Shown here one piece after another: positions 24,880 through 53,513 of a stretch of 64,000 nucleotides of DNA. The stretch's first letter is position 1; each line of letters begins with the position of its first letter. Source of the DNA: Notamacropus eugenii. Its lineage: Eukaryota; Chordata; Mammalia; Diprotodontia; Macropodidae. The DNA is taken from positions 350,983,890 to 351,047,889 of the forward strand of contig NC_092873.1 of assembly GCF_028372415.1 (NCBI RefSeq). The letters are read 5' to 3'. The position numbers were made by a program, and so were the translations under genes. Under the pieces are notes generated by a model. The model was given only the letters and a program-made list of their open reading frames with translations, was not told where the DNA came from and searched no databases.

Positions 24880-25570
24880 CTTTCCTAAACTTATTAAGCT
24901 AATGTTAAAAATGAATTTGTATTACATGATGATTTTTTCTTGCTTCCCTCCCTTGACATTGTAAAGTTTTGTCTTCCTTTGTTCAACAACGAGATGATTA
25001 TAACTTCTCCTTTTTTGGAATCACCTGATACCTACTACATTTTGTTGTAGCCTCTCCTTATTCTGTGCATCTTTATTTTTATGTGTGTCTCTTGTTTGCA
25101 GCAAATTGTTAGATTTTTTTTAATATCCATTCTGCTATTCTTTCATTCTATTGGATTATTTAATCCACTTACATTTAAGATGTGATGGTTTTGTTATTTT
25201 CCTCTATTTCTTTTATATTGATTTGTTTATACCTTTCTTTTTTATAATCAGTACTTTGTCCCCACAGTTAGTTTTTGCTATTAGTTGACTACTTTGGTGT
25301 TAGTCTATCTCTATAAATTTACCAAGTTGCTTAGATTTACTTAAATTGTTCATTTCTCTTTCTTCCTATTTATATATGTATTTAATTATCTACCCTTCCT
25401 TTCCCACCCAGATAAGCCTGTGGTTAAAAATCTTTCCACTCCCTCTTTCTGCCCCAAACCACTTAGCTTAAGTAGCATTCTCTTGTGGTACCTCATTTTA
25501 AAAAAAATAAGTTTAGAATCCTCTTATTTCTGTCACGTTTAGTCTATTATCTATTCTCTGATTCATAAGC
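24880..25570 (-). mobile_element. L1-type LINE fragment, probably antisense
   Basis: TGTGTCTCTTGTTTGCAGCA is followed by ATATCCATTCTGCTATTC and ATTTAATCCACTTACATTTA. I recognise this order from antisense L1 ORF2-region sequence in mammals. It is AT-rich, heavily mutated and lacks an open frame. Confidence 0.6.
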
Positions 25571-25599
25571 TGTCTATCCTTTGTTTCCTATGTCCTTCT

Positions 25600-27900
25600 T
25601 GAGAAGTAACATTTAGCAGCCAGATTTGGGGGAACCAGGAAAGGACTCCTGAATTTGATCTGAGTCTTAAAGGAAGGCAGAGAGTCTAAGAGGTGGAAAT
25701 TATTAGAGGAACAGCCAGTGCAAAGGCATGATGATAGAGTGTCATGTGTGAGAACAGCACATATACCAGTGTGAATGGATTGGGTGGGGAGGAGGAGTAT
25801 AAAATGTCAGAAGATTGGAAAGGTAGAAAGGAGCCAGGTTGTGAAGAGCTTTAAATACCAAAGAAAAAAGTTTATGTTTGATTCTAGAGGTAATAGGGAG
25901 CCTTTGGAATTTATTGGTTGCCAGGGTGTAGGAAGGGGGTTGTGGGGATGGGGAATGTGGTGACTTTTAGACCTATATTTTAGGAAAATCACTTAGGAAG
26001 TTGTGAGGATAGATTGGAGTGGGGAGGAAACTTGAGTCATGGAAACCACTTAGAAGACAACTAAAGTAGTTGAGACAAGATGACAAAGGCCTGAATGATG
26101 ATGGTGGGTGTCAGTGGAGATAATGGAACACGGACAAATAAAAGTTGAACTTTACAACTCAGATGAGCTTTGTAACTCAGAGGTTACAAACTCAATGACT
26201 AGAAGGATCCTGGTGCCCTTGACAGTAATAGAGAAGTTCATAATGGGTAGGTTTTTTAGAGAAAAACAATGAATTCTTGCTTTGGACATGTTCCATTTGA
26301 GATATCTACAGAACATACTAGTTTGTAAACGCCCCATAGGCAGGACAAGATGGAATTCATAAGAGAGACTAGGGCTGGATATAGATCTGGGATTTGCATG
26401 GAGCTGATAATTGCTTTAATGGGAGCAACGGGTTCAGCAATGAGATAAAAGTCAGTAAAGGGCAGAGCCTTAGGGGACATCCACAGTTACTGGGAATGAC
26501 ATGGATGGAAATCCAGCAGAGAAGACTAAGAAGGGCCAGTCAGACTGGTAAGAGACACTGGAAGGGAGCGATGTTGTGAAAATCCAGGGAGGAGAGAATA
26601 TGCAGATGTTATACTGATAGGGTCGGAGACTGCAGAGAAGTCAAGGATGAAGACTGAGAAAAGACCATTAGATCTGGCAATTAAGATATCATTGGTAGCT
26701 TTGGAGAAGGCATTTGAAAGTGAATGATGAAGTCAGAAGTCAGATTACAGAGGATTAAGAAGAGAGTATGAGGAAGGGAACTAGAGGTGCTCAGTGTAAT
26801 AGATTTGGTTTGGTTTTTTTAAGGAGTTGAAATGAGAGATATAGGATAATTACTAGCAGGGATGGGAGTATACTAGTATTCTTTAAGGATGGGGAAAACA
26901 TAGGCATGTTTGTAGTTAGTAGAGAAGGAAGCCTTCGACAGGGAGCAGTTGAAGGTTAGACAGAGTAGGGATGATTATGGCTGCCATCTATTGGAAAAGA
27001 TAGCATCAAGGACCCATGTAAAGAGGTTGGCCTTTGCAAAGAAGAAGGACCACCTCTTCCTTAGCGACTGGAGTAAAGGAGGAGATACTGGGTAGTGATT
27101 TCAACGTGCCATATGAGAGAAGGGAATCAATAAAGGTTTTTGGTGAAGGTCATCAGCTGGGAGGGGTTGCCATAGGAGGCTTAAGGAAAGAATATGGCAC
27201 CTTTGGAACAGCTGCTGTTTGTGAGTGGGCTAGACAGTCAATTAAGGAAGTACATAGGAGGATTACATTGGTGCAGTGAAGGCTCAGGTAATATTAGCAT
27301 GAATTTTTAGTGGACCTATTCATGGTTTTGCCACTTCCTCCAGCTTTGTTCAGGAACATGACAGTAGGAGCAAAGAAAGCAGATGGTGGGATAATACAGA
27401 TTTGGGGTTTGGCAAGGTATGTGACTGACAATAGGACAAGGAGGTGAGGGATTCAAGAGCAGAGGATAATATAGAGTGAATAGGTTCACTACCAGAGGGC
27501 CCAGATTGGGAAGTGACGAGAATATAGCCAGAGCAGGGGTGATGACTTGGGAAAGTACCAAGGAAGGAAAGACTTGGAGGTCATGGTAAAGATGAAAGGT
27601 AGATAGGATTAGGGGTTGAAAGGCATAGGGAGAGATGGAATGAAAAAAATTATGATTGGATAAAGGAATTTGGGGATTCATGAACATCGAAGCAGAACAT
27701 GCTTGTGTGTACATATATGTGGTACAAGATCAAGGATATGACCATTTCTGTGAGCAGCAGAAAAGTAGTAGAGGAAAAATAGGTCTTCAGAAATGAGTAG
27801 ACTGAGGAAATGGAAAGTTAGGGTGTTTGAAGGAACTTCGGTGTTTATGCTGAAATTCCCTAGTATGAGTGTAGAAGTTGTGGAGCAGGAATCTGTTCAC
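25600..27900 (+). repeat. Long (about 2.3 kb) GA-rich mammal-wide repeat
   Basis: The stretch reads as one continuous decayed element. Markers in order: GATCTGAGTCTTAAAGGAAG, CCAGTGCAAAGGCATGATGA, AGCCAGGTTGTGAAGAGCTT, TATGTTTGATTCTAGAGGTA, AGCCTTAGGGGACATCCACA, GAGAAGTCAAGGATGAAGAC and AAGACCATTAGATCTGGCAA. Shorter copies of its first third occur elsewhere in the window (4505, 51120, 63400). Many frames are short and on both strands, so I do not call a gene. I cannot give a secure family name; an L2-like 3' region is my best guess. Confidence 0.6.
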
Positions 27901-29339
27901 TTAGGCTACCAGCATCTAGATTGGGTGATCAATTTGAAGACCTCAAAGAAATGCCTCTTTTCATTGGACATTCATCTTTTTTCATTAATGATTAAATTCA
28001 GCTTTGGAGCACATATTATTTTGGTTATGACTTGAGCCCCTTTGCTATTCTGGAGTTTCTCACTCTGGGGAGTCTGCAAAATTCTTTTTTCACTAGTGAT
28101 TTTTAGTTCATTTTCCTTCATACTTATTCAGTGTTTTATGGCCTTAAATTTTATTTTATTAATTTTTGCCATCTTCCTGTCTTACCATTGGTTTATTTGC
28201 TTTGAATGTAGCCTTTTTCTTGGGCTTTTCTCCTACTTTTTAAAAAAACATTTAATTTTTAATTTATTTTTTTTTAAATTCTCAGTACCTTATCTGTGGA
28301 TTTCTTCCTCTCTCTTTGACTCCTACCACTTCTACTGTTTCAGAAACACTCCCCCCCCAGAGTAAACTATTGGGAGAAAGGGCTGACCCTACATATTTTC
28401 CACTGTGGTGGAAACTCCTTTGATTTCCCTCCTCTCTTCCCCACCAACTCCCAATAGTGGCACTGACTTTCCTTGGCTAAATAGAATCAGCGACTTGTGC
28501 TTTCTATAGAAAGCCCATAGGGTTAATGGAGTGGGTGCCAGGGGAAATATTTTATAATACTTCTACCTTGTATGGTGTTTCTATCTTAGCTTTAATTATT
28601 ATAGATTTGGGGACATATTTCTTCTTTTTTGATTGTTAGATCTACTGCTCTGCCATTTTACCAATTTATATGGCAGGTAGAAGTTCATCTAAATATTGCT
28701 TTGGATTGTGAGATATCAAATTGTTTGTAAACATGAAAGCATTTTGTTCTGTTTTAATAGAAATACACTTTTATGAATATATTATAGCTAAGATTCAATT
28801 ATTGATGACTATTGGAATAACCTGGATAATTGAAACTTAGATGATTGAAAAAATTAAAAATTTGCCACCAGTTTCAACCTCTGCTTTCACTGTGCATCAC
28901 ACTGTATATACTATTGAAACAAATAAATTTGATTGGCTCCCTGCTTCCTTCTGCTTCAATTTCACTGCCTACTGAAAGGGCAGAAAGAAATCAATCCAAA
29001 GTCATGGATATTATCCAATTTGTATTCTTCATCCCCAGATAGTTCAAGTAGGCATTATTATGTTCATCTTGATTGCTTCCCTAGAATTGAATTCTGAGAC
29101 AAGTATGAGTTGTCAATAACACAGACTGACTGCTTACTCTACTCAGGACCCTGTACTAGATACTGAGAATCCAAAGGGTAGGGGCAACCTAGGCCCTTTT
29201 CCAGAGAAACACAAGTCTAAGGAGAATCTGAAGACTTTTTTTCATCTAAACAAACCAGATTTGACATGGTGTCAGTAACACTGCATGTATAATTTTGTGG
29301 TCTCCTTGGAATGACTTGGCCTTCTCTAGATAGATTGAT

Positions 29340-29470
29340 CTTTTATTAAATGTTTATTCTGTGCCAGGCATCGTACTAAGGCCTGGGTATACAAATGCAA
29401 GCAAGTAATATAGCCTCTTTCCTTCAAGACCTTACATCCTAATGGGGAAAGACAACAAATTAAAGGGCTT
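29340..29470 (+). repeat. L2/MIR3-like fragment
   Basis: TCTGTGCCAGGCATCGTACT and AAGGCCTGGGTATACAAATG are followed by TCAAGACCTTACATCCTAAT. It is another copy of the TGTGCTAGGCACTGG unit, ending about 350 bases before FAM117A exon 2. Confidence 0.65.
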
Positions 29471-29822
29471 TCGAAAGGGGCTTGCAAGGAGGGCTTACCT
29501 ATCATAGCTCGAGAAGCCAGAGGCCCCACATCCAAGGTTCTGGAGCAAGGGAGAGAAGAAGATGAGAGCTGAGAACAGCAGGCATGCTATGATGACTAAT
29601 GACAAAGGGTCCCCACCTTTGCTCAAGTGTCTCTTTCTCACTTCTTCCTCTTCCCTCTCTACTTTTAAAGCAGCTAATCCAAAATAGTAAAAATAACAAG
29701 ATAATTATAGAAGAAAAAATGATAAGGGTCTTAAAGAGTTAGGGAAGCTGTCTGACAGAGGGTGGTTACTGCATTTGATTCCTCTATGCTGATGTCAGCA
29801 CATGGGCTGTGCTCTCTTCCAG

Positions 29823-49439
<19,617 letters not shown>

Positions 49440-50452
49440 GGGTCTTTCCTCAAATCCCTCCCACCTTACCATGCAGACCAGTGCCTTTGTGGCTGGCTCC
49501 CCCTCTCCTCTGGATGGAGACCAAGGATTCCATCCTCTCTTGGCCTTTGAGCACCTTCCTTTTATCACATTGAAATGCCCTGATTCCTGTTTCTGTCGGG
49601 CACCAGCTCCTGGGAGGGGGAAGAAACCCGCCTTCTCCCTTGGGCTGGGCAGCTCACCACTCTTCAAGTCAGTGTTCTCATTCTTGATTCCCCTTGGAAG
49701 AGACCTGGCCATTGAGGCCTTGGCCCCTTCATCCCAAGCATGTGAGTACAGACAACCCCCTAGGAGACATTTGTCCCTTTCAGCTATCAAGGAAGCTGGT
49801 CGTGGCTCGGGGGAGGGCAAGGAAGGGGCCTTGAAAGGATCCCTTCCCTTTCCCCAGTAGAGAAGAAAAGGCCAGGAGAGAAAACTCATTGTCTCCCCTT
49901 ATTGTACCCCATCCCTCATGTGTATTCCTTCATCCACGCCCTTCTCCTTGGAGGAGTCGATCCAAGCAGTTCCAAAGCCGGGACCAGCCCAGCTGTGGGC
50001 AGACAGGGGAATGGAGAGTGTTCCTGGTGACATTTTCATCTCGCCTTCATCCTGACTGAAGATTGTTGGGAGCTATGGTCCAGCTCACCTGCCCCTGGAG
50101 GCAGGTGGAGGGGTGGGGGGAAGGAGAGCTGGTGCCTCCCCTTCTAGGCCAGGCACGATGACTGAATGTATGCTGCTGCCTACCCTCTTGCCTCTCCCAG
50201 GTTCAGGTTGGATTTGAAAAATGCCTATTTTTCTTGTATTGATGTAGAAACTCTATTTTCTCCCAAAGACACTATTTTTGCAGCTGTTTGAAGTTTGTAT
50301 ATTTTCCGTACCGCAGAGCTTACACAGAGAAATTGAAGAGGAACGTTAATGTTGGAATTTCCTTGTCCTGTGTTTAAAGGTGGTTTTTTGTTTTTGTTTT
50401 TTGCAGATCTTGGTGTTAATAGTCCAAATAAATAAATATTCCCATCGATCAT
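49440..50452 (+). other. FAM117A: FAM117A 3' UTR
   Basis: About 1.0 kb from the stop to the expected cleavage site 15-25 bases after the AATAAA pair. It contains T-rich runs near 50380-50402. Open frames here on either strand are not supported as genes. Confidence 0.8.
50427..50436 (+). promoter_or_regulatory. FAM117A: Overlapping polyadenylation signals AATAAATAAA
   Basis: Two AATAAA hexamers overlap at 50427-50432 and 50431-50436, about 1 kb after the stop codon and preceded by a T-rich stretch. Confidence 0.85.
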
Positions 50453-50799
50453 GAGCCTGATAGATTCTTCTGGAGGGGAATGGGGGAATGCTAGGGATAG
50501 AGGATCTTTTATCATCTTTCTCATCAAGCATCACATTCAAATTCAGAAACTGTGTACAAATTACCAGGCCCAGTAGGTGTAGACCCACAGAAGTCTACCT
50601 CTGCTGAAAATTATCCTTTCATTTCCATAACACTGGGGAACATGGCATGAAATGAACTCACCAGAGGGAAGCACCATTCATTTAAGGCATGAAGGACTGG
50701 ATAGAGAATCTCTAAAATACTTTAGAGGTTTGCTCATTCATAATTTTTGTCAGAGAAATAAGATGGAAATTACGGGCTAGTAAAAGGCAGGGTAGTTGA

Positions 50800-51115
50800 G
50801 GGGAAGAATCATATGCTCTGGAGACAGAGGTCTTAGATTCATATCCTTTCTCTGATGCTTACACTTTGTGGGACCTTGAGCAAGTCCAGTAACTTCTTGA
50901 GCCTCACTTTCCCCATATGTAAAATGAAACTTGGACTGACCTTGCTCTGAGGTCCCTTTCAGCTTACTCTTTCTAGCTCACTTCTCTGTTGCTCCTGCCA
51001 CTAGAACATAAGCCTCTTGAGAGTAAGGGACTGTCTTCCTTTTTTGTGTTAATTCCCTAGCACTTAGCACAGTAAACCTGGCACATAGTAAGCACTTAAA
51101 TGCTTTATTTGTGAT
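50800..51115 (+). repeat. MIR/THER1-like SINE followed by L2 3' end
   Basis: The SINE shows GGGACCTTGAGCAAGTCCAG, GCCTCACTTTCCCCATATGT and AAAATGAAACTTGGACTGAC. From about 51000 an L2 end follows: AACATAAGCCTCTTGAGAGT, CCCTAGCACTTAGCACAGTA and GGCACATAGTAAGCACTTAA. Confidence 0.85.
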
Positions 51116-51119
51116 CCAA

Positions 51120-51430
51120 CTACGTATCAAACACTGCCAAGTGCTGAGGGGGGTTAGGGTTTAGATAAGACACCATAGTTCCTATCCTCAAAGAATTTGG
51201 TCTGGGAAGGTGTAGTACTCCCGGATAACTGTAAAGCACCGTATTATGTGCTTTACAGCAGTGCTGAACAAAATGTTAATTGTAAGAAAGAAGAGGCAAA
51301 ATTCTGAAAGGATAATCATGGAAAGCTTTCTGAAAGGAGAGGGCATTTCAACTGACCTTTCAAAGGTGAGTATTTAGTAAGGAGAGAGAGGGATGACATT
51401 CCAGGCATAGAAAAGCAACCAGAGCAGAGG
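51120..51430 (+). repeat. GA-rich mammal-wide repeat
   Basis: ATCAAACACTGCCAAGTGCT, TTCCTATCCTCAAAGAATTT, GGAAAGCTTTCTGAAAGGAG and GATGACATTCCAGGCATAGA appear in order, with an AGCAACCAGAGCAGAGGCTG end. Confidence 0.6.
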
Positions 51431-52574
51431 CTGGGAAGCCCAGGGCATAATCAAGGACTAGTCCTGTCCAATTTGGATTTGAGTTTAAGCACTACTAGTG
51501 TGGCCCCAAACATTTGGGTCCCATAGAATTCTTGCCCAGAGAAAACAGACACATCAGACCAGTTACATGAAGAGACAGTGATAGATGTCTATCAGCCATC
51601 CTGGAGTAGGCCAAGGTCCAAAAAGGCTCCTTAATGAAGAGTAGACTTGTGGGGCTAGTGGACTGATAAATGGTTAGTTAGTGAATGTTGAAATGTGGGC
51701 TGTCCAGGAACATTGAATGGAATGTGAGTTTATTTAAATAGTTTTATTGTGAGATTAAGCAAAAAGGGGTCCCCCCCTTTAGATGAGTCAGTAGTTCCTT
51801 CCTTTCTTGTATTTGTGAAATCAGTCGAAGGGAGAAGGCAGATTTCCCTTCGCTCTTGGACTGCTCAATCCCGGCACCTCACTCTTTAAAATTTAGTAGG
51901 CTAGAGGGGATAAACAGCCCCTTATTCCAGTAACTTGTATTTCATCTGTGGGGGACCATTTGCAAAGATAGAAGCTAAATTCATTGAGAGTCAGTTAAGG
52001 AAAACAGCAAACAATTGCAGAGAAGTCCCTTGGTGGGGGGTGGGGAGGAGCAGGAAGGCTTGCCTCCCTTTGCTCCTGAAAAATAAAATGACAAGATGCT
52101 CTAACTCTTTAGTGCAAGTCAGGCCTAAAGTCATGGGTGTGGTGCTGCCCAGTGTTTCCTTCCTTTGGCTGAGATGATGCCAAAGGAGGAGGCGGCTACA
52201 AGAGGAGAAACCTTCACTGAGGCTGCAGTGGCTCTCAGCCCGACGGCTGTCTGAGGTTTAGATCAACTGAAAATGCATGTGGTTGGGGGGTGGGGGTGCT
52301 CTGCAAGAACACAGAGACCCGAAGGCTGCTCCCTCTGACCCTGGAGCTTATTGGGCAGGATTCTACAAAGGCGAGTGGAAAGGGCACCAGAAAGCTCCCT
52401 TGGGCCGCCATGGGAACCAGGCTGGAGGGCCTGGGCTTTACAGCCCTGATCAGTTTCATGGTCCTGAAACTTACAGAAAAAACCTCCCTCTGAACCTCTT
52501 CTCTTCCTCCCAGGGATTATGGGGGAATAAGTGAGACAGTGCTTTGAGATCGAAGTGACAATTACATCTGCAAC
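51431..52574. other. FAM117A-SLC35B1 spacer, nothing recognised
   Basis: About 1.1 kb of ordinary unique-looking sequence. Short open frames on both strands around 52235-52640 overlap one another and lack coding character. Confidence 0.6.
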
Positions 52575-52725
52575 CGCAGGCCGTTTCTCCGCCTCCAAAG
52601 TGCTTTCCCATGCCTTACCTGCTCTCGTCCTTAGGACCATCCTGTGTGGCAGGGAAGGGCCCAGTTTACAGATGGGGAAACCGAGAACCAGAAGGTCGTA
52701 TGGCTAGTGAGTGGAGTCATACCCA
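52575..52725 (-). repeat. MIR/THER1-like SINE, reverse orientation
   Basis: GCCTCCAAAGTGCTTTCCCA and CCAGTTTACAGATGGGGAAA are followed by CCGAGAACCAGAAGGTCGTA and TGGCTAGTGAGTGGAGTC. Confidence 0.75.
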
Positions 52726-52832
52726 GTTTTCTTTTTCACTTGATCTCCCCGTCCTGCCCCGCTGGATACCTACTGCTAAACCAGGGGACTAGAGGGATGG
52801 GGAATCCAAAGGGGCTAAGTGGTTAGGCTGTA

Positions 52833-52849
52833 GGCACTAGAGGGCGCCA
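52833..52849 (+). promoter_or_regulatory. CTCF-like motif GGCACTAGAGGGCGCCA
   Basis: The CACTAGAGGGCGCC core matches the established CTCF consensus (CCACYAGRGGGCGCY) at nearly every position. It lies between FAM117A's poly(A) site and the SLC35B1 CpG island, about 570 bases before the SLC35B1 start codon. Confidence 0.6.
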
Positions 52850-52985
52850 CAGGGTTTCAAAGCCCAAAAGCTGGAAGCGACAGTAAGCACTAGGATCCAG
52901 GGGAAGCCTGAAAGAAGGCTATTTTGATCGGCTTTATCTCCCCGATTCTCCGCCCCCTCCCTCCGGCACCCTTTCAACAATGTGG

Positions 52986-53004
52986 CCAATCGGCGGCCTC
53001 CACA
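52986..53004 (+). promoter_or_regulatory. SLC35B1: ERSE-like site CCAAT-N9-CCACA
   Basis: CCAAT at 52986-52990 is followed after exactly nine GC-rich bases by CCACA at 53000-53004. The ER stress response element is CCAAT-N9-CCACG, bound by NF-Y and ATF6, so this differs only at the last base. Position in the promoter of an ER ATP transporter makes the match plausible. The single mismatch keeps this uncertain. Confidence 0.45.
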
Positions 53005-53189
53005 TCCAGTTACGTCACCTTAGAACGCCCCCGCTCCCCAAGGTCCCCCACAGGGTTTTTTGTTGAGGCTGCCCCGGAAACCGCCTGGTTGGAAAGACTC
53101 AGGATTCCGCCTTTTCCCCTGCAGATCGGGGCGTCCCCGACCGTCGAGAAAGACGTCGAGGCCCAGAGGTGCGTCTTCTTCGGTGAAGT

Positions 53190-53252
53190 ATGTCGCGAGA
53201 GCCCGCGGCCACTTCCTCCGCAGCTGCCCGGATCTGGCAGCTACGGAGATAG
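53190..53252 (+). CDS. Candidate upstream ORF 1 of SLC35B1 (20 codons)
   Basis: ATG at 53190 has A at -3 and opens a 20-residue frame ([20 protein letters not shown]) ending TAG, out of frame with the main CDS. It counts as a uORF only if transcription starts before 53190. The encoded peptide has no recognisable domain; any role would be through translational control. Confidence 0.35.
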   Translation: MSREPAATSSAAARIWQLRR

Positions 53253-53292
53253 CCTCGGGGCCTTGCGGCGCCGGCAGTCGCAGACAGCCCTT

Positions 53293-53409
53293 ATGAGGGC
53301 CGCGTCGCCGGTTTGCGATGTCCGGCTCGAGCTGCCGCTGCCCGCGCCGCCGCCGCCGCCTTCTCTGGGGACTCTGAGTGAGGCTCGCGCCGGCCCGGCC
53401 CCGCGCCTC
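53293..53409 (+). CDS. SLC35B1: In-frame N-terminal extension of SLC35B1 (alternative start)
   Basis: An ATG at 53293 is in frame with the main start and adds 39 residues, beginning [12 protein letters not shown] and rich in Pro, giving a 361-residue product. I recall a human long isoform with a similar opening (MRxxxPVxDVRL) and 37 extra residues, which suggests a conserved alternative start. The local context (C at -3) is weak. The shorter form is taken as principal because it matches the standard 322-residue length. Confidence 0.5.
53318..53377 (+). CDS. Candidate upstream ORF 2 of SLC35B1 (19 codons)
   Basis: ATG at 53318 has G at -3. It reads [19 protein letters not shown] and stops at TGA, 32 bases before the main ATG, in a frame different from the SLC35B1 CDS. 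The Arg run comes from a CGC repeat. Short, close and with a better -3 base than the main ATG, it could reduce main-frame initiation. Confidence 0.35.
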   Translation: MSGSSCRCPRRRRRLLWGL

Positions 53410-53513
53410 ATGGCCGCCAGCGGCGCCCTGGTGCCCGATCGGCTGCGCCTGCCGCTCTGCTTTTTCGGCGTCTTCATCTGCTACTTCTATTACGGGATCC
53501 TGCAGGAGAAGAT
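53410..53513 (+). CDS. SLC35B1: SLC35B1 exon 1 (coding part, 104 bp)
   Basis: The start ATG at 53410 has G at +4. The exon gives [20 protein letters not shown] and [14 protein letters not shown] plus two bases of Ile, with donor GAT|GTGAGC. It contains TM1. Confidence 0.95.

Larger units (their letters stand above)
1..29822 (+). other. FAM117A: FAM117A intron 1 (partial)
   Basis: About 29.8 kb without a supported coding exon. It contains microsatellites, SINEs, LINE fragments and one exon-like island at 13124-13185, listed separately. The gaps 720-6560, 6800-8540, 8770-9980, 12150-12960, 14580-15940, 17010-18880, 20545-22980, 23270-23950 and 27900-29340 show no gene I can recognise; they are unassigned intron sequence with stop codons in all frames and probably further decayed repeats. 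A long first intron is usual for this gene in mammals, as I remember it. Intron status rests on exon 2 having a canonical acceptor and beginning inside a codon. Confidence 0.7.

Noticed and set aside
49471..49860. 129-codon frame in the FAM117A 3' UTR
   Set aside because: Lies wholly after the stop codon in GC-rich UTR and has no recognisable domain.
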